Shown here piece by piece: positions 1 through 11,754 of a DNA stretch of 64,000 nucleotides (positions are counted from its first letter, which is position 1; the number at the start of each line of letters is the position of its first letter). The stretch is from Avena insularis (lineage: Eukaryota; Streptophyta; Magnoliopsida; Poales; Poaceae), in NCBI GenBank assembly GCA_023614405.1, contig CM042687.1, positions 234,634,292 through 234,698,291 of the forward strand, read 5' to 3'. A model generated the notes under the pieces. The model saw only the letters and a list, made by a program, of their open reading frames with translations, was not told the DNA's origin and did not search any database. The position numbers were made by a program, and so were the translations under genes.

Positions 1-960
1 TAGAGCAGCATCGGCTCTTTGGATAATGGTGACACTAATATTGGTGCTGTTGCCAACATATTTTTGAGTTCATGGAAAGCACTATCAGCTTGCTGTGTCC
101 ATGTGAATTTGTATGATTTTTTCATCAGTTGATATAGTGGAAAGGCTTTCTCGCCTAGCCGACTGATCAATCTACTCAACGAGGCTAGGCATCCTGTGAA
201 CTTCTGGACATCATTGAGGGTTTTTGGCAATTCCATTCTTTCGATGACCCTGATCTTTGTCGGGTTAGCCTCAATTCCTCGGCTGGATACAAGGAATCCG
301 AGTAACTTTCTAGCCGGGACACCAAATGTGCATTTTCCGGGTTAAGTTTCATCCGAAATCTTCTTAGTTTGCGAATGTTTGACGCAAGTCCTCAATTAGA
401 GTGTGACTTTGTTTGGTTTTTATTACCACGTCATCGACGTATACTTGAACATTTTTGTCCAATTGATCTTGCAAGCATTTCTGCATGCATCTTTGGTATG
501 TTGCACCTGCATTCCTCAATCCAAACGGCATAGTGCGATAGCAATAAGCGCCATACGGGGTGATAAAAGATGTCTTTGTTTGATCATTCGGATTCAGTGG
601 TATCTGGTGGAAACCAGAATACGCGTCCACAAATGACAACAACTCACACCCGGCAGTAGAGTATATGACTTGATCGATCCATGGCAGGGGAAATGGATCT
701 TTTGGACACGCCTTATTGAGGTTCGTGTAATCAATACACATGCGCCACACCACTGCGACGTTCGGGACATCTTTTTTCTTCTCGACCAAAACTGGTTTTG
801 ACAACCAATCTGGGTGCAGTACTTCCATGATAAATCTGGCAGCCAAGAGCTTGGCTATCTTTGGCGAAGAGGCGAAGCGGCGGAGGGGTTGCTTCACCGG
901 CTTGGCGTCTGGCCTTACATGAAGAGAGTTCTCAGCTAGCTCTCTCGGAACTCCTTGCAA
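1..960 (-). pseudogene. Reverse transcriptase and start of RNase H, left Tat element
   Basis: The main frame (364-960) has the RT palm and fingers: RMCIDYTNLNKACPKDPFPL, LSFVDAYSGFHQI, MPFGLRNAGATYQRCM and the catalytic box YVDDVVIKT with both aspartates intact. Below 364 the reading continues in other frames with a connection-domain pattern (LLGFLVSSRGIEANP, then a KAFPLYQLMK-like stretch). At least one frameshift lies near 363. The gene is truncated by the window start. Confidence 0.85.
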
Positions 961-1055
961 ATCCTGTGTGGACCATGCAAAGATATCCCGATTCTCAAGG
1001 AGGAAGATGGTGAACTCGCTTTCCTATTTGTCAGTCAGCCCAACACCAATGGTAA

Positions 1056-1691
1056 CTATGTGATCTGGGAAAGCCTCATCCACCTATACCTTCTTGGTTT
1101 CCTTGGTAGCTTGGAATGATACACTGCCATGCGGGTTAGTAATGCCGGCATGGACATTTGTGCTGCCTTGGCCAATGCTGCCACTTCCATCATTTGATGC
1201 TTTTCCTGTGCTATGACCAGTGACTTGGCCAGTGAAGATCCAGCTGAGGCACAAGCAATAAATCTTTTGTAGTCTCCTTCGACTATGATAACTCCACAAG
1301 GACTTGGCAGTTTCATCTTTAAGTAAGCAATGTGAGGAGTAGCCATAAACTTTGCCATAGCCGGCCTGCCGAGTAAGGCATGGTATGAGCTGACCAGGTC
1401 AACCACCTCGAGCTCTATGGCTTCAGTGCGACAATTTTCTCTGTTGTCGAATGAGATGTCAATCCAGACCTTGCCAATTGGCTCACAAGACAATCTCGAC
1501 ATAATGCCATGAAAAGTTGTCTTAGTCGGCTCCAGCATGTTCATAGTGATGCCCAACTTGAGCATGGGATCCTTGTACATGATGTTGATGCTACTGCCAT
1601 CATCGATCAGTACCTTAGAAAATTTCACATTGATATCAGGGCCCATGAAAGTTGGATCCGAGACAAGAGCATAACCTCCTGGGGTTGGCAT
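1056..1691 (-). pseudogene. Aspartic protease domain of the left Tat element
   Basis: The open frame of 211 residues contains LIDDGSSINIMY, the plant Tat-type variant of the retropepsin D-[TG]-G-S active site, followed by HALLGRPAMAKF, a typical flap-side motif. It lies between gag and RT as expected. The family normally has DGGSS; here the second residue is D. It should process the Gag-Pol polyprotein, but the surrounding frames are broken. Confidence 0.8.
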
Positions 1692-1937
1692 GATCTTGGG
1701 GTGATCCTTTATGCTCCAAGTTATCTCCTATTCATACCAATGCATGTACTTTGGAATTGTCGGCATTGTGGCATTTACTTCCATCATCTGTCTCTACTGA
1801 CTCTTTTTGTCATTCAGCTCTGTGACGAATACAACATAGCTCTGGTGGTGCTCTCTATACTCATTTCTGGTTCCATGGACGACATGAGCGTCGTCACCTC
1901 TTGGGTTATGCACCTAATGCACAACCTCTCTTCTTTC

Positions 1938-4483
1938 TTAGTTATGATACCTCGGCTGCATGTTCTCATATCTATGTTCAGCTCCAACAACTTGGGAATT
2001 CCCTCCTGTGAGCGGTGGAGGGGGAGGTGGTGGTAATTGCTTAGTCGGTGAATCCACTCTGTCTCCCTTATGAAACCACATGCACTGTCTTGTTGTGTGA
2101 TTTGCTGGCTTACTCGGACTTGGCATGTGGAACTTACACGGTTGGTCCAACATCATTTCGTAAGTATATTTCTGCCTATCCTGATATGGCTTTCTCTGTT
2201 CATATGGCTTTTTGCCATCATTCTTTGGTATCCACTGTTGTTGCCCATTTGTCCTTTCACGTTGGTTGCTTCCAGCATCTGGATGATCCTGACTCACAGC
2301 CGCAACTTGAGTCAAACCATACATGTAGTCTGGCCTTTCATCTCTTCTTTTGCTTCTATACTCGGCTCTTTCCTGGCGCCTTTGCGATCCAACAGCGTCA
2401 TAGATCTGAGTCTCAGTCATCCCATCTGCCGACATGAGCAGAGGCTGAGTTGGATCTCCGAACGCATGAGTCGGTGATTCTTATTTTTCTGCCAAACTTG
2501 CCGGCATATCTCTCTGTAACCTTTTCCATAGTATGCTTCCATGTCTGCATCCTTGTGCAAACATGCGATGGCCCGTGACTCGATTACCCATTCGCAAGAG
2601 TTGTGCATTATGCACCACCTTGTGAGGAATTCCCTGTCTGTTTCATTCGGCCTTTGCTTGCACATAGCTAGCTGTTGTGGGTGATTCGGCCTCTTGTATG
2701 TGCTTGTGAAATTGCTCACAAAAGCATCCTAGAAATCGATCCAGTTGTTGATACTTCCAGGTGGCAAGTTATTTGGCCACACCCTTGTTGGTCCCTCTAG
2801 CATCTGCGGTACATATCGCACTGCCCATCTCAAATTTCCCTGCATGATTTTTACAGCAGTTCCATAATCTATGAGCCAGTCTTCTGGCTTTGTGCTTCCA
2901 TCGTAGATCTTTGTTCCATTGGCCAGCTGAAAGTTTGGCACTGGTGGCTCCTTCATGATCCTTGGGCCAAAGCATGGTGGACCCTGTGGACCTTGCGACT
3001 CGATCAATTCTGCCATCTTTATTTGATCGAGCTTTAGCCTTGCATCATCCGGCTGAAGGTTTCTGCCTCCAAGTCAGGCTCCCATTGCTTGGTACGCATG
3101 ATCCGGCAATTTGTACCCGTCATTTACCATCACCGAGTAACCATCATTGTACCTATTGTACCTATTCGCTCGATCTACAGTTGTTGTCATCGCTTTTCCC
3201 CTTTGTCAGTTCTCTTTTCAGGTTGAGCTGGCACAGTATTCGGAGCCGGAATTCCTCCTCCTGCCGAGTGACTTCCATGCCTAGGTTGAGGCGCAAAATT
3301 TTGCCCTTCATTGTAATTTCTTTGTCATGCTTGCCTTTCTCGGCCCACATTTTCCTGATTCTCATTTCATTGAACAATATTCCTTCTTGTTCCTTGTGCA
3401 CACGCTGGGTTTCCTTGAGACATTGCCGGTCCATAGGTAACCATTTGCTTGTTCCTTCCCGAATCCACACTCTTTTCTTTTCTCTGCCTCGGCGCCACGC
3501 CTGGTGAAAAAGCTGTATGTCCTGCTGATCTTGCCGGGATTGGAGTTGCCGAGTGAACCAGCTGTGACCTCCTAGCTATACCTGGATTCGCCCTGTAGTA
3601 CGCTTCATTCAGCATCCCTGCTGCTCTCACCAATTCATTGACTCGCTCTTGTTGCTTTCTCTTTGCTTCACCCGTCAAATGGGGGAGCTCAGCCATTGCT
3701 GCCTCTACGGCTCTCAGATTTGCTGCTGCAGTATTGTATGTCGGCCGTATGGCTGTTTCGTTGCTATTTTTGGTGTTATATTTGACGTTGCATCCGCCAA
3801 TTCTCCATTGAGGTTTTTTCCTCTTAACCTTGTTGCATCAAGCCGGGTCTTAGAGCCCTTGACTCGATTTGCCGAGTTGAGCTCTCGGATTGTGATATCG
3901 GTATCTTGCTGTAATTGCACTAATTCCTTTGCCTTCTCCAGGACTTTTATCCTGGCCTCCTCCAACTCAGCCTGCACATGCGCCGGGTCAGCCGCTTGCG
4001 CTACTGGCTCTGCTAGTTTGTCTATTGCATCTTGCAATTCTTTGGCTCTCTTACTCCTAGCTATGTTCTCTGGCTTTTCTAGCAGTGCCTTTTCTGTTTT
4101 TGCTGCCCTTGGCGTTTCCTCTTGATTTCCTCCCTCGGCATCCTCATTCACTAGGGGAACTATCGGAGGTGCTCCTTGGTTTGGAGCTGTCATCATTACC
4201 TCAACGGAGATGAGCTGGTGAAGTTTTCGTGCGGCAGGAACCGCAGGTGGATCCGGCGCCAGGATGACGAGCTCCGGGTACACGCGCTCCACGCGCATCG
4301 CGACGTAGACCTGGTGCTCGCCGAACTTGATGAAGCAACCGCCTCTAGGGAACGGCTTGGTCCCGAAGCAGCCTGCCTTGTCGCTGACGAAGTTGAGCGC
4401 TCCAAACCTCTGTATGAGGCCGGAATATACGCGCTCGCCGGTCTTGGCGATGATGTTGCCCGTCCGGTTGGAAACACCATCAA
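1938..4483 (-). pseudogene. gag: gag of the left Tat element, fragmented
   Basis: At least five minus-strand open pieces in different frames make up a gag. The N-terminal part (3714-4483) is charged and helical (repeated KAKEL/EEAR), likely coiled coil. The middle (2417-3016) has the usual retrotransposon gag wording: a tryptophan-rich DWLIDYGTAVKIM segment, then LPPGSINNWIDF and REFLTRWC. The 1938-2435 piece is rich in Q, R, P and Y. Stops and frameshifts separate all pieces. The true start is unclear because the open frame runs back into the LTR. Coat-protein function is by family only. Confidence 0.75.
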
Positions 4484-4497
4484 GCACCTGCTTCTGC

Positions 4498-4515
4498 CCC
4501 ACGGTGGGTGCCAAC
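4498..4515 (-). other. Primer-binding/leader segment of the left Tat element
   Basis: Directly after the LTR end the minus strand reads GTTGGCACCCACCGTGGG. The form TTGGCGCC-N-GTGGGG is familiar downstream of LTRs in Tat-like grass elements. I have not assigned a tRNA. It marks the LTR/internal boundary. Confidence 0.55.
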
Positions 4516-5286
4516 TGTCGTGGTGGTGTCATGGCAGATGTCATGGGTTGGCTTAAATTGGGAGCAGAATGGATGCTTGTGGTAACCGAGGAGGGAGTAC
4601 ACGGTCTATCCGCGCACGAAGAACAAGATGAACTCTCCACACTTGGGAATTTTATTGATCCTCGCAGTTTACAAGTGCTCCTTGAGCTGTATCAACTAAT
4701 CCTCAAGGCACTAGCTTCCTACTTGTTCCAACCTCCTCAAACCCTAGCTATGCCCCTCCTTATATAGGCATAGGATAGCTAGGTTACACCCCTTTGGGTC
4801 CTAGGGTTACTGTTTGGATCTTGGTCCTCACTGTACGGGTCGGGTCATGGGCTAGCCCTGAGCCCCTTGACCCAGTCCACAAAGTTAGACTGCTAACGGT
4901 CTTCTCGTACGTAGCCTCCAGTTCTTTTGGCGTCACGTAGTAACTTTGTACGTTAGCCCTTTCTTTAGGCGTCACCTAGCTCCTTTCGTGTCACCCGGCG
5001 TCGCTCTTCTCTTCTGACCGTGCTTTACCATGGTCCCTCCTGAACCTCACTCGGAAAGTTGCCACGTCTCCTATCAGACTCGGCCTTCCCTTGTGAGACT
5101 CGGCTCATTGGTTCCTGCAAGATTAACAAACTTGTCTTATATGGGCCGACATAGTTCCTATTTCGGCCGCACACGACCATCTTACCCGACTGTTGTTACT
5201 CGGCCAGGTTCATTCTTTACTCGTCATTAGCCTAGCTGGGCAATGTTTTACCCCTTATGACCCTACTTGGGGTTATTACCCCGACA
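4516..5286 (-). repeat. 5' LTR (771 bp) of the left Tat-lineage element
   Basis: On the minus strand the LTR starts TGTCGGGGTAAT and ends CACCACGACA, so it has the inverted termini TGTCG/CGACA. LINE coding sequence resumes at 5287, which fixes the outer edge. The inner edge at 4516 is followed by a conserved leader. Only this LTR is in the window, so no pairwise age can be given. Confidence 0.85.
4758..4768 (-). promoter_or_regulatory. TATA box of the left Tat LTR
   Basis: The minus strand reads CCTATATAAGGAGGGG about 250 bp before the LTR 3' end, a plausible TATA position for a 771-bp LTR. It implies transcription toward lower coordinates. No start site can be read directly. Confidence 0.6.
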
Positions 5287-6665
5287 TAAACACTACATAT
5301 ATCACCCTGATTCCCAGAACCAATAACCCAATGGATGTTGCTGGATTCAGACCCATTTCCTTGGTCACTATGGAAACTAAAGTTATCACCAAGCTGCTGG
5401 CTAATAGGCAGCAGGAGAAAATCATCACATTGTTGCATAAAAACCAGTATGGTTTTATAAAATCAAAACTATTCAAGACTGCCTCTCCTGGGATTTTGAA
5501 TATCTCAATATTTGCCAGAAATCTAGAAAGGAGATCATTATTGTCAAACTAGACTTTGAAAAGGCCTTTGACATGTGGATTATAGAGCCATCCTTGACAT
5601 GCTGAAACATCTTGGCTTTAGTGAGAAATTGATCATATGGATCAGCATCCTTCATATGCATATACCAGTGTCATTCTGAATGGTGTACCTAGAAAACGGA
5701 TTATCTGCAAGAGAGGTGTTAGGCAAGGAGACCCACTATCTCCCCTCTTATTTGTATCCACTGCAGAATTGTTGCAAATTGCCAATAACAAGGTCTGGCA
5801 TGAAACCTCTTGTCCCTACCCATTGATGAATCCTATGGACAAGCATACCCGATCATTCACTATGATGATATACAAAACCATTATTATCACGCCAGTATAT
5901 CCAGCTCATACACAAAACTTTAAAGTCATTTTCGTAGAAATTCTCAAGATCTATTGGACTTAGGATTAACTATCACAAGTCCCCCATGGTTCCTATCAAT
6001 ATTACCACTGAAAGATGCACTGAACTAGCTGCTAACTTAGGTTGCAAAACAGAAGCCATGCCCTACACTTACTTGGGACTACTCATGGGAACCACAAGGC
6101 CAAGAGTTGATGACTATGATTTGCAAAACTGATAAAAGGCTAGAAAGATTCTCCAATATGCTTGCATTTAGCTCACGTGTGGTGACCATCAAATCAATCT
6201 TATCTTCCATGACCAACTATGCAATGTGCTCCATGAAAGTTCACTTAACATGTCTGGACCATGCTGAGAAAGCCTGCAGAAACTTCCTTTGGCATGGTAA
6301 AGACATAAATAAATCTAGTAACTTTCTAGTGAAACGGGAAAAGGTTTATCTCCCCAAATAAGCAGGTGGACTAGGTATCCTTAATCTCAGAGAGAAAAAC
6401 AATGCCCTGATGATGAAAAACCTGTATAAATTCTACAATGAAAAAGATATCCTCTTGGTCGATTTGATATGGAAAGCTTATTATCAGAATGGTAAATTAC
6501 CAAGTGCTGATCACCAAAAGGGATCATTCTGGTGGAAAGATTGTATAAAACTCCAAAATAAATTTAAGGAGATCTTCCAATTCAAGGCCACTACTGGAAA
6601 AACTGTACTTTTCTGGATAGACAATTGGCATGACAATGGGAAACTTAGCACTATAATAACTCTTA
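5287..6665 (+). pseudogene. LINE (non-LTR) reverse transcriptase remnant
   Basis: Pieces in several plus-strand frames match a plant L1-type RT in order: GFRPISLVTMETKVITKLLA (5340-5400), a [13 protein letters not shown] segment (5550-5580), RGVRQGDPLSPLLF (5716-5757), then thumb and connection wording (YLGLLMGTTRPRV, LDHAEKACRNFLWHGK) to FWIDNWHDNGKLS near 6650. The usual YADD box near 5860 is damaged. The left end is cut by the Tat LTR. The right end stops abruptly with no poly(A) tail, so no endonuclease or 3' terminus is present. Confidence 0.85.
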
Positions 6666-6768
6666 GAACTAAATAAATAACTCTTAGAACTAAATAACTC
6701 CTAGGTCCATAGAGACATCGATATGACTCATGGCTAAACTATAATAACTCTTAGAACTAAATAAATAA
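6650..6768. repeat. Short direct repeats at the LINE/LTR junction
   Basis: A ~31-bp sequence starting ACTATAATAACTCTTAGAAC occurs at 6650-6680 and again at 6738-6768. Its core CTCTTAGAACTAAATA also appears between them near 6680. The repeats lie exactly where LINE sequence ends and the LTR of element A begins. This looks like filler copied during break repair rather than an insertion duplication, because the LINE end has no tail. Confidence 0.7.
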
Positions 6769-6837
6769 GCAAACTAAACTTTAAGGTTTATACGAGATTA
6801 ATATATAGAGGATAGAGATCTATGCTACTAGACTCGA

Positions 6838-7010
6838 TCAACTATATTTATCACATCTACGCTTCAGATACTTTGGTCTCCATTCCAAAAATGATTTTGT
6901 AGTTGTCCCTTCGACGCTTACGGATTCTTCTGGTTCCTCATATCGGAATTTTGCTTGGTCTTCAAATGAATAGAGTGTTTCCTCCTCTTGGTCTTTAATA
7001 TCTTCGGAAT
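6838..7010 (-). CDS. Second exon of a split mini-ORF inside the LTR of element A (putative)
   Basis: This acidic segment reads DSEDIKDQEEETLYSF... and ends at a TGA (6838-6840). It is preceded by the acceptor TTGCTAG (minus strand, boundary 7010/7011). The element C copy (38245-38396) has the equivalent DSEDPKDTPLYVAEGQ in the same phase after an AG acceptor. The shared pattern is DSED-x-KD, LY, a Q-containing acidic run, then YEEP. The upstream partner exon is 7908-7977. Function is unknown. I am not aware of an experimental description, although I recognise similar acidic ends in other grass LTRs. Confidence 0.5.
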
Positions 7011-7907
7011 CTAGCAAGGCTAAGAATATACGTTGAGTACGAGCGTACTCAGCAAGTTCACTAAAAAGGAGTGTTTGATGCACTAACTACAACCACAGAC
7101 CAAAGGTCGTAGGTTATGCAAGTTTTTGTAAACATTTCTTCAAAGGTTGCTTTTATTCTGAAAAGCTATATCCGTGAGCCTTCACATGTTGATTAGAACT
7201 TCATGGAGTTCCTTTTCTGCAGCGTTCGCAGCTCCTCCCAGAATAGGGAGTAACATGTCATAGTTTTTACACTCTACAGAGGTGCGTTGTTTTACCTATG
7301 AGATATCCTTATCCACGTTGCACATCCAGGCGCACATTCCCGTTCACACTTCCTTCGTATGCGCCCTGGTATAAGGATCCAATCCATTTGATGCCCTTCT
7401 TCACGACCCCGCATACATTGCAATTGATGTATGCTTAGACTCAAGGCAGAATTTTCCCCATTAATACGGATTTACCTTAGTCTGATACGCACCACAACTA
7501 TTAACACTAGAAATCTGTCTTTTGTATGCCTAGATCCACGCTAGGCTTTCCCCCGAATACTCGGCTTTACACACAATCTGCAACTTACAAAATGCCTAGA
7601 ACAGTGTCCACTGCATGCGAAAGGAAGAAGATCCAGATGACATCTTCGTCCCATTCCAAATCTCATGGTTAACACGTATTATACGGCGCAAGAATCACTG
7701 GCGACATTAGTTGTTAAGTCCTAGATAATATATTCCTTTACCACCGGAACTTTCGTAGTAGGTTATTACCTCTTGGTAAATAACCCTAATCATATTAATA
7801 TGAAAATAGTATTTTCTGGCCTTTTTAAAATGCAGGTCATGACAACACCGTGTTTGCAAAATACTTGATAGAAAATAATCAAAGGACATGAGAAAGTGTG
7901 AACTTAC

Positions 7908-7977
7908 CTTGATATAGCGAAGTATTGTAGTCGAATGTCTCGACTTGACCTTGGGCCTTGGGTTCTACAAAATACCA
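7908..7977 (-). CDS. First exon of the split mini-ORF in the LTR of element A (putative)
   Basis: The minus-strand frame FVEPKAQGQVETFDYNTSL runs into a canonical donor AAG|GTAAGT (boundary 7908/7907) and joins in phase to the acidic exon at 7010. The intron would be 7011-7907, 897 bp by my count. The element C copy reads FVEIESQGGVQASDF in the matching position. No ATG opens this frame; a TGA lies just upstream. TTTTGTAG before the GAA codon could itself be an acceptor, so this may be an internal exon. Confidence 0.45.
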
Positions 7978-8045
7978 TCATTGCCCGGTTAGGAAAATGT
8001 TTAAAGAAGCAATATGCTGTTATGCATAAGTAATGAGATGCATGT

Positions 8046-10160
8046 TGTAAAACCCCAAGTATTTCCTCAACATTACAAGTGAGTTGGACTTAGATGATTT
8101 GTTTAATATTTTATTTATCTTCAAGTTTACTTTACAAAAGAGTGTAGTTACAAGGACTTTAAGGTAAACATATAAGATATGAAAGGTAAAGTACAATCAT
8201 AATACAATTATAAGGTTAAGTGGTGTCATGTAACTATCATGAATTGCATGTGTTAAGTTGTTATGTTTCAAAAGAAATAGCATAGTGTTTGTTTTGACGT
8301 GGAAAAAAGAATAACATTTGAAGAAAATATTATTTATGTTAAGTTAATCAACTCTAAAGATTAATAGGACTAAAGTTATGGTTTCTTATAAGGTTTAAAT
8401 GATCTTGAGTTAGTATATACCTAGCTTATGGTATATCAGACCAAAGTTAACTATAAAAATATAACTTGACTTAAGACATAACATTTATGGCATTACCAAC
8501 TATTAGGGTTTTTACTAAACATAATCAAAGATGAAATCTTATAAATATGAAACCTACTCTTAAACACTCAAATCTAGCATGTTTAATATTCATAGTTTAT
8601 ATTATAATATTTTTCTATGAAAAATAGGTGAATTTATTTTATAGTTTATTTGGTTCATACCAAGTTTAGGAGTTATACTAAATATGATTATATATGAATT
8701 GAGATCACTTACATCTAATATAAGTTAATGATTTGCAAAATAAATTTGTAGATCTTTGACTTATAGTTAGTTAAAGATTTTAAAGGCATATTATATAGTT
8801 AACAATTTACTTTGAATTTTATTAGAAGATATATTTATTGTTTTTAGTGTGATATTTATACTTAATCTTTATTTGGTATCTTACCTAATTTACTAAGTAA
8901 ACCATTCAGAGAAAAGAATAATTATTTTGCCAAAGTAATGAACTCTAAATGATTTAAGTAAAATTGTAAAGAGTTTATTTTTGGTTTATATAAATACATT
9001 TTAGGAAGGTAGATTTATAAAGCTAAATACAACATTTATTTTCTAAAAATACTAAGATAACTTGAAATTTTACAATTAAGTTTTTATGAGATAATATAGT
9101 TATTTTTCTACCCAAAAGTGATTTTTAATCATTTTTAGGATTTTTCTTTGATTTAATAAATTTCATTTAGAGATTTAATGGTGTTAATACTTATTTACAT
9201 TTTATTTAACTCAAATAATAATAATTATATTTATCCTAGTTAGATATTATGTTAGTGATCATTTTGATGTATTACATATATTTGTAGGATTTTTATACAT
9301 TTTTCTAGAACTAAAATTGTGTACAGGGTATTTTGGTTATTTCCTTATCTCTATGTTTTTATTTCTCTTTCTCTTTTTTATAACTGGGCTTGTCCCATAA
9401 GCTAGCCCTGCCCACTGACTGACCCAGCCCATTAGGTTGGCCCACCTAACCGGCCCATTTAGTCTCGTGGTCAATCCCGACCCTGGCCCAACCTCTCTTT
9501 CTCACGCACAGATACACACGCCTCGGCCCCTTGCTTGTTTCTCCCTAGCGATCCTAGTCGTCGTCGCCCTGCATTCCTCCGCTTTTTTCGTGCGACGACC
9601 AACCCACCACGCATCACAGTTATAGCTAAGCTTTGCTTTCATTCCTGCCCACCACGCTTGTACCTTGACCTCTATTTTGATTTGTCTTTTTACGTCCTCA
9701 TGTGCTCATTCCCAATCCCGGAACCCTAATGTTCTTCTCCGGATTCGGCCGCCACTAGCTAGCTCCGGTGCCTACCCTACTGACGTGAATCTTCCTCTTT
9801 CTTCTTCTTCACTGAATCCTTCTACTATTATTTTCATATCCGGTGGGACGGCGGTGCTCAACCGCAACCCCGATGCCCCCTTGTTCATGGCGGCCTTGAT
9901 GTGGTGTAGATGACGTTGTTGATCATGTTGGTATGGAAGCTCAAGCCATGTGGCTCGTCGCAGTGCAGTGGCGATCTTTGTGCCGTCGTGCCGCAGGTGG
10001 TCTTGGTGATGGTGCTTGTGCACGGTGAAGTATCCCCGTGTGTGTTCCGTCGCGGTTGCGCGAGCCCTGCCTCACCACGCTGCTGTGGTTGTACCTCGGG
10101 CGCCAGGTACACGCCCTGTTGCTTATCTTCCTCACCCATCTTCCTTTCTCTCAAACATCT
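8046..10160 (+). repeat. Inverted LTR-like block inside the LTR of element A
   Basis: On the plus strand, opposite to the surrounding LTR, the sequence starts TGTAAAACCCCAAG, runs ~1.3 kb AT-rich, then a CT-rich stretch and repeated CCCAGCCCA/GGCCCA motifs (9385-9490), then a GC-rich leader-like region to about 10160. That is the layout of a Tekay LTR U3 plus leader. The far end is not defined. The LTR of element C has a comparable block in the same relative place (36100-37189). Small ORFs in the GC-rich part look like chance. Confidence 0.5.
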
Positions 10161-11743
10161 CTCTCATAATATATTGCTTTAGCCCTTGACATTGAGTATA
10201 ATTGGTTAATATGCTTCAACAAATTGTTGCCAAATGTGTTACTTGTGAGATATGCTTGCTTTCAAACTAGATGCTTGAATTCCATTCATGTGGGATGCTT
10301 TAATGATGGAAATATCGTGGTGTTTCCCACATACTGTTAAAATGGAAATTACCAATTTGAAATGATTCCCGAGGCTAGAAATATAAATAGGGAAGGTGAA
10401 TTTAGAATGTTGATCACTTGTGATGGATTTGAAGTAACCAACAGATATGTTATCTTGGCAGATAAGTAACCATTTCAATGATTCCTAAACTTTATCTCTA
10501 CTTAGGAAAGTGATTTGAAATCTATATTTGCTTACAAATATTGTGAGTTTGCAAAGTAAACAGTGGCTCGTTGACTCTTCTTTAATGATGACTGGGATTC
10601 ATTTGATAAAGATTCCTAGGTGCTCTTCCTAAGCTAAATGATTGATTTGAGTCTTTTGTTTGCTTCTAGTGGTAATTATGTTATTTAAGAACACTCCTAG
10701 CTTATGATACATAGGTCAAGTGCCTTTTTCTTTTCCTATTGCTGGTATCTGATGCCCTTGCTGCTGCTGTGGTGCCTCCAAAACTTCACAACAACAAGAT
10801 CTATTCTTGGGCATCTTTGGACTTGATATTGTCTTGTGTTAATGATGCAAAAGCTGAGATTCTAACTGTTACTGCTCTATACATAATCATATGGATGTGC
10901 TTGTCTCTATGTTATAAATAAGAATTGTTTAAAGTTATGATTCCTAGGCTTATGCTAGGAAAATGATAAGGAATATAATTACTTCTATTTAGCACATGAT
11001 CTTAAGTGGCTTATGTAGGTGATATGGATGCCGTGGTACCTCCTTGGAGGATGCACAGTAGCATGGATTATTTATATGATTAGTTTCTTAGTTTGGTTGG
11101 CTAGAACTATTAAGTTTTCCACTATGGTGCCTGCCCTTGGAGTGTGCACAGTGGTAAACATCTCAAATGTTAGCTGTTGGATTTATTGGCTTGGCCTATG
11201 ATGCAAAGGCTAAGGCCAAATCCTTCTAAGATAAGAACATATACTTTGTTGGCCCTTAACAGCTTTGGGATGAACTAGTGTAGCATTTCTACACTAAACT
11301 GAGAGCTACCTCTCATCCAAAACCATCTTGGGAAAATAGGATAAGAATTGATATTAAATACTCAGACTGTCTTAGAGATGAATAGCAACCTGATGTTGAT
11401 CATTATATGCTGATGCTTGGTGTGTTTTGAGTTGATCTTGAGTAGCTCTTCCTGGTGCTTTTGGTCTTGATAAAATTGGCCTGCTCCTCCCTGATCTTCT
11501 ACTGTCCTCCTTCTTGATTAGGTAACCATAGTGGCAGTGATTTATGGTGGTTTGCTGGTGATTGCAATCTCAAGCAGTGCTCTGGTATATGTGTGGGAAA
11601 TGGATAAGGTGGTGGTGTTCTTATGTGTTCTTTAGAGAGAACTGCTGCTGATTCTGTGAATTGTGAATATATTCTAATGAGTTTCTGGAATAGAGAAAGA
11701 AGATATGTGTATAGGAAAAACCTCCCTATGGTAGTCGTGGCTT

Positions 11744-11754
11744 CCTTTTATACC
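11744..11754 (-). promoter_or_regulatory. TATA box of the LTR of element A
   Basis: The minus strand reads GGTATAAAAGGAAGCC about 980 bp into the LTR. Downstream is a leader rich in AG and CCA repeats (11400-11700) resembling the leader after the TATA box of element C (30370-30420). Confidence 0.6.

Larger units (their letters stand above)
1..5286 (-). mobile_element. Tat-lineage Ty3/gypsy retrotransposon, 5' half, cut by window edge
   Basis: Reading on the minus strand, the order is LTR (4516-5286), leader, gag, aspartic protease and reverse transcriptase, which is gypsy order up to RT. RNase H begins near position 1, and integrase and the 3' LTR must lie left of the window. Tat lineage is inferred from the RT wording (ACPKDPFPLPWIDQV, YVDDVVIKTK) and from a protease of the DGSS type. 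Every gene carries stops or frameshifts, so the copy is dead. Its LTR interrupts a LINE at 5286/5287, so it is younger than that LINE. The 5-bp duplication expected on the far side would be TAAAC. Confidence 0.9.

Noticed and set aside
3714..4640. Open frame extending from gag back into the LTR as a possible fused host gene
   Set aside because: The first ~40 codons are translated LTR sequence, and the conserved leader at 4498-4515 lies within the frame, so the gag start must be further in.
8200..9380. AT-rich stretch considered as a matrix-attachment region or satellite
   Set aside because: No tandem periodicity was seen, and it fits the AT-rich U3 of an LTR-like block.
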